NCBI RefSeq assembly: GCF_008831285.2
Contig: NC_045150.1
Location: 184,001 to 248,000 of the forward strand
Source of the DNA: Nymphaea colorata
Taxonomy: Eukaryota; Streptophyta; Magnoliopsida; Nymphaeales; Nymphaeaceae
Length of the DNA stretch: 64,000 nucleotides
Reading direction: 5' to 3'
Part shown: one piece after another, positions 60,687 through 64,000 of the stretch
Position numbering within the stretch: the stretch's first letter is position 1
How the letters are laid out: every line of letters begins with the position of its first letter
Position numbers and translations under genes: made by a program
Notes under the pieces: model-generated
Told to the model about the DNA's origin: nothing
Seen by the model: only the letters and a program-made list of their open reading frames with translations
Database searches by the model: none

Positions 60687-61480
60687 ACATACTAGCCAAA
60701 CCACCACCCGTATGAACTCGAAGGAACAAGGGAGAACCTTGCTTTGCCTCAACTTGAGGACTTAGTATTTTTTTATCAAGCAAAACATGCTAGACAATCA
60801 AAGCAAATACATGTGCTTTTTTTTCCTACTCTGCTCGACTCGATTGGGCTTAAATATGTGGCAGAGCTATTACAATGTTTGAATTCAAAACCAAGATGGC
60901 AACGAGAACCCTCCAAGATTCAAATGTGGCCGCAGGCTCAAATTGCCCGATGGCCACATGTCCTGAAACCACTGCCCATGTAAGGCTAGTTGTTGGCCAC
61001 ATGCATTGCTGTTGTAGGCCACCTGACCCTGAGACTGTTATTTGACATTTGTCCAACGGCCAGCAACTGCTAGGCGTAGCTTGGCACTACTGCCTAGCTG
61101 CACCTAACTAAACCCATTCCCTCCAAGGCACCATATTCATATTTGTGCCATCTGATGCTGCCAAGTGTCCCAGACTTTACTTTTGCAGTGGCAATGTGTC
61201 AAGGGGCCAGTAACCCTCAACTGATAGTATTTCCTTACATTGGTGCAGAGGATAATTATTCCTCGCATACAAGAGAAACTCCAATGACTGTTGGGCTACC
61301 ATAAATTTTGGACTCATGTGGATTTTTGCCTTGCTGCCTGTTGTTGCCGAGTTGTGACCTGCTGCTGTTTTCCAAGACCAGGTAAGCACTGTCCATGGCC
61401 TTGGCTATGCCAGGCCACCTCCAGCCAGGTGCCAGGGCCGGGTCTTACAAGCGTCACCCACAAGTTGTGCTCAACGGCCC
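60687..61480. other. Probable 3' untranslated region of the older minus-strand chromovirus
   Basis: No protein motif is visible on either strand. It lies between the chromodomain stop (61501) and the inserted plus-strand element, so by position it could be 3'UTR and possibly the first part of the 3' LTR. I could not align it convincingly to the LTR start. Confidence 0.35.
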
Positions 61481-61497
61481 TATCAAGCCCAAGTACT

Positions 61498-62410
61498 CCT
61501 ACATTTTATCTTCAAATTGCCATAAGTTAGCATCCCTCTCCCACCTATCTTCACTCTCCAGCTGGCCCTTCCATCTTACCAAAAGTACTCGGTAGTAGCT
61601 GACCTTGTTGTTTCCTTTCAGTCTATGGTCTATAATTTGAACAACCTTTTTGTCCAATTGTCACACTAGGCGGCACCCTTGTGGATACTGACATAGCTAG
61701 GTCCTCCTCATCTTTGTGGAAAGGCTTGAGAATACTTAAATGAAATAGGATTTGATCCTTGTGGGTAGCTCTAATGTGTAAGTTAAGTTACCAATCTTCA
61801 TTAGCACATTGAAAGGGCCATCATACCTTGAGACTAAGCCATAGTGGACCACTTTGCTGCTCACCTTATTCCAAATTTGGAGAGTTAGTTTTAACAAAAC
61901 TAAGTCTCCTTCCCTAAATTCTAAGGGCCATCTTTTTCTATCGACTGCATTTTTCATTCTTTTTATTGCCTTGGCTAAGCAAAATCTTGCTTCTGTCATA
62001 GCCTCACACCTATCCTGAAACATCTTTATGGCAGCAAGACATTTTTTTGAACTTAAAATACTTCAGTATGTGGGAGTGATGGGCTGTTGGCCTAGCACAA
62101 CTTCAAAGGGACTCCTCTTGGTGGTACTTGCCTTCTACAAGTTGTAACAAAATTGTGCTAGGTCCAGCAACGTCGTCCAGTTTTTTGATTTGCAGTCACA
62201 TGATGACGCAAATACTCCTCCAAGATACAATTGATCTGCTCAGTTTGGCCATCTTTTTGAGGGTGATTGCTGGTCAAAAAGTTTAGTTTTGTTCCCAGCA
62301 ACTCGAACAAGCAGGTCTAAAACTAGCAGCGAACATGGCATTACGATCGCTTACAATGTCGATAGGGACCCCCCAATACTTCATCACATGGCTAAAGAAA
62401 AGTTTGGCTA
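61498..62410 (-). pseudogene. Ty3/gypsy chromovirus integrase C-terminal half and chromodomain
   Basis: From 62405 downward the minus strand reads KLFFSHVMKYWGVPIDIVSDR, LLGTKLNFL, then HPQKDGQTEQ and LEEYLRHH. These are the classic second half of the gypsy integrase core. From 62023 to 61739 an open frame gives EFREGDLVLLKL, VSRYDGPFNVLMKIGNLTY and LELP, the integrase C-terminal fold. At 61651-61502 one open frame reads VVQIIDHRLKGNNK, VLLVRWKGQ, RWERDANLWQFEDKM, then a stop; this is a chromodomain, which targets chromoviruses to chromatin. Several stops and one frame change make it inactive. Everything upstream of integrase is cut off at about 62410. Confidence 0.85.
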
Positions 62411-64000
62411 TGTTATGATACTATCTTCATTTACTAGTTCAATTTTTAGTTTAGTATAATGTTTTCCCAAAATTTTAATGGATTTTCCGAATAAAACATT
62501 TCTAATCATTTTGCAATTTCACTTAGTTCATCTACTTCATATATTTTTAATATTATTGTATTTATACTTACTCTTGTTAAGTTTTTATGTTATTTGACTA
62601 TTTCCTTTTTGCCATGGGGTTTGTTTTCTTTCATTGTTTTTAACTATAAGTGCATTTATTTTTTCTCTACAAGGTGTGGTTAGAATCAGATATTTTTCTG
62701 TAATTTCTATTGGTAAATAGTTATTTAAAAAAGGTCTTCCTAATATTATATCTTTCCCTTCTAGTTCAAAAGCATATATCCTATTTATTTTGATATTTTT
62801 TTTTCAAATTTGTATCGTAATATTTTTGGCTTTATATTTAATAATATCTTTTGTACCATTAAATCCTTTTACTTCTAAGGGGTTTTGTAATTCTTCCCAT
62901 ATGTTCTCTGGTAAACAATTTTTCTTACATAGATTAATTTGTGCCCTTGTATCAATATAGGGTGTATAGTATCTGTTATTATATCTTTTGACTATAATTT
63001 TTATTAGTATGTCAATAAATTTATCTTTTATTATATTCATAGGTGGTTTGTCCATAGTCATCATTTGATTCTTGTGGACTATATTGGTGGTAATAATTAT
63101 ATACTGCCCTATCCATACTTCATTCAAATAATTCGTATTCAAACATTGGTAACCTATATGCTTCTTGGAATCCTTGGTATCTTTTGTCCATCATTCTTTT
63201 TTGTAATTTTTCAATAAATGTATGAACTAAGTAATATAGTTTTAAATAGTATTGTAGTTTCTCTTTTTCCCTTCGACTAAATTGTTTTCTACATTCTTTC
63301 TCAAACATTTTCGAATTTATTCTGGAGATCATTAATAATTTTCTTCTTCATATTCTATATCTGAAATTGATTCGTCTGATGATAAATGTTGGATATCTCT
63401 GAATCATTTATTTGTTACTTTTATTATTAACCTATCAATGAATTGTCTTACTATAGTCATTTTTTTTTAACCAGGGAATCCATTTGTTTCTTGTTATAAG
63501 TAGTACCTGTTTCTTATGTTCTATAGGGTTTATTGGTACAATATATGTTGTTCATTTTTTCAATCTTATCATTTTTGACAAAACATTCTATTTTCTGGAT
63601 TTCTGACATAAGAGTCATCGTCTTCAAAATAATTAGTGTCAGAATAATATGTTGGTGTATATTCATATATTTCATATTTTTCCAATACTAGTTCTTTTAG
63701 GTTAATAATAAATTTATGTACTAATTGATAGATTGAAAATACATTTATTAGTTGTTTCTTTCTTATTTATGAATTTCTTTTTTGGCATTCTTCTGTAAGT
63801 TTTGTTGGGTTAGTTCTATTAATCATCATCTAGATCTCATGAAATAATTATCCTTTTCCTCAAACTTTGGATTTCGATTATATTTTTCTCAATCCTATAA
63901 TTGTCATATTTGTTTAACTATTTGTTTCCTTGTATTATATCGATCTGTCCATCATTTCTAAGTTCCTGTATTTCAAAAATGATTTCAAATTTATAATTTG
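62411..64000 (-). mobile_element. Endogenous pararetrovirus-like (Caulimoviridae-like) fragment, broken
   Basis: Base composition changes at about 62410 to roughly three-quarters A/T through the window end. The minus strand holds an acidic region (SSDESISDIEYEEE near 63380; DTNYFEDDDSYV near 63620). Below it is an aspartic-protease-like block with YIDTRAQINLCKKN (Asp codon 62953-62951), and 150 bp further DIILGRPFLNNYLPIE. The order, acidic/coat-like stretch then protease, and the motif style fit a plant pararetrovirus polyprotein. A divergent LTR element is the alternative. The expected D-T-G is D-T-R, stops interrupt the frames, and the reverse transcriptase that should follow is cut off, so it is not functional. 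Family assignment is inference. Confidence 0.55.

Overview
This is nuclear DNA from a flowering plant. The evidence is a spliced plant-type gene with GT-AG introns up to 3.2 kb, a single-exon F-box gene, and many plant transposon families (Ty1/copia, Ty3/gypsy chromovirus and Tat-type, L1-like LINEs, a likely SINE, a Tourist-like MITE, hAT- and Mutator-like non-autonomous elements, and a probable endogenous pararetrovirus). I cannot name the species. No rRNA, tRNA, CRISPR array or bacterial-type operon was seen.

Only two host genes look functional. The first (+ strand, 9343-16906) has nine exons joining into an uninterrupted 344-residue NIPA-family magnesium-transporter-like membrane protein. 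Its start codon abuts a GA microsatellite, and intron 1 carries a GATACG-rich repeat element. The second (- strand, 34968-33874) encodes an intronless 364-residue F-box protein of the kelch-like, SKIP15-resembling type.

Region by region: 1-4.2 kb is a decayed minus-strand copia element (gag, CCHC knuckle, GAG-pre-integrase, truncated integrase, tRNA-Met primer site, 5' LTR). Two related terminal-inverted-repeat elements are nested in it, one of them in the LTR with a 9-bp target duplication. 4.6-6.2 kb is a minus-strand LINE reverse transcriptase remnant. 6.2-9.3 kb is intergenic plus the promoter and 5'UTR of the transporter gene. 17-33.8 kb is gene-poor, with a degraded minus-strand Tat-like gypsy pol (20.7-22.6 kb), GCTCGA-rich hAT-like relics, a SINE candidate and a Tourist-like MITE. 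35-48 kb is largely AT-rich intergenic DNA with a LINE ORF1/endonuclease remnant at 40.7-42.2 kb.

From 48.4 to 62.4 kb the layout is nested. A plus-strand LTR retrotransposon (51147-60681) has about 3-kb LTRs and only gag/protease traces between them. It appears to sit inside an older minus-strand chromovirus, whose integrase and chromodomain remain at 61.5-62.4 kb and whose inverted LTR-like copy lies at 48.4-51.0 kb. A 669-bp hAT-like element later entered the 3' LTR. The last 1.6 kb is abruptly AT-rich and carries a broken pararetrovirus-like protease region on the minus strand.

All element calls come from reading motifs, terminal repeats and target duplications by eye. No alignment or database search was run, so boundaries of decayed elements are approximate.
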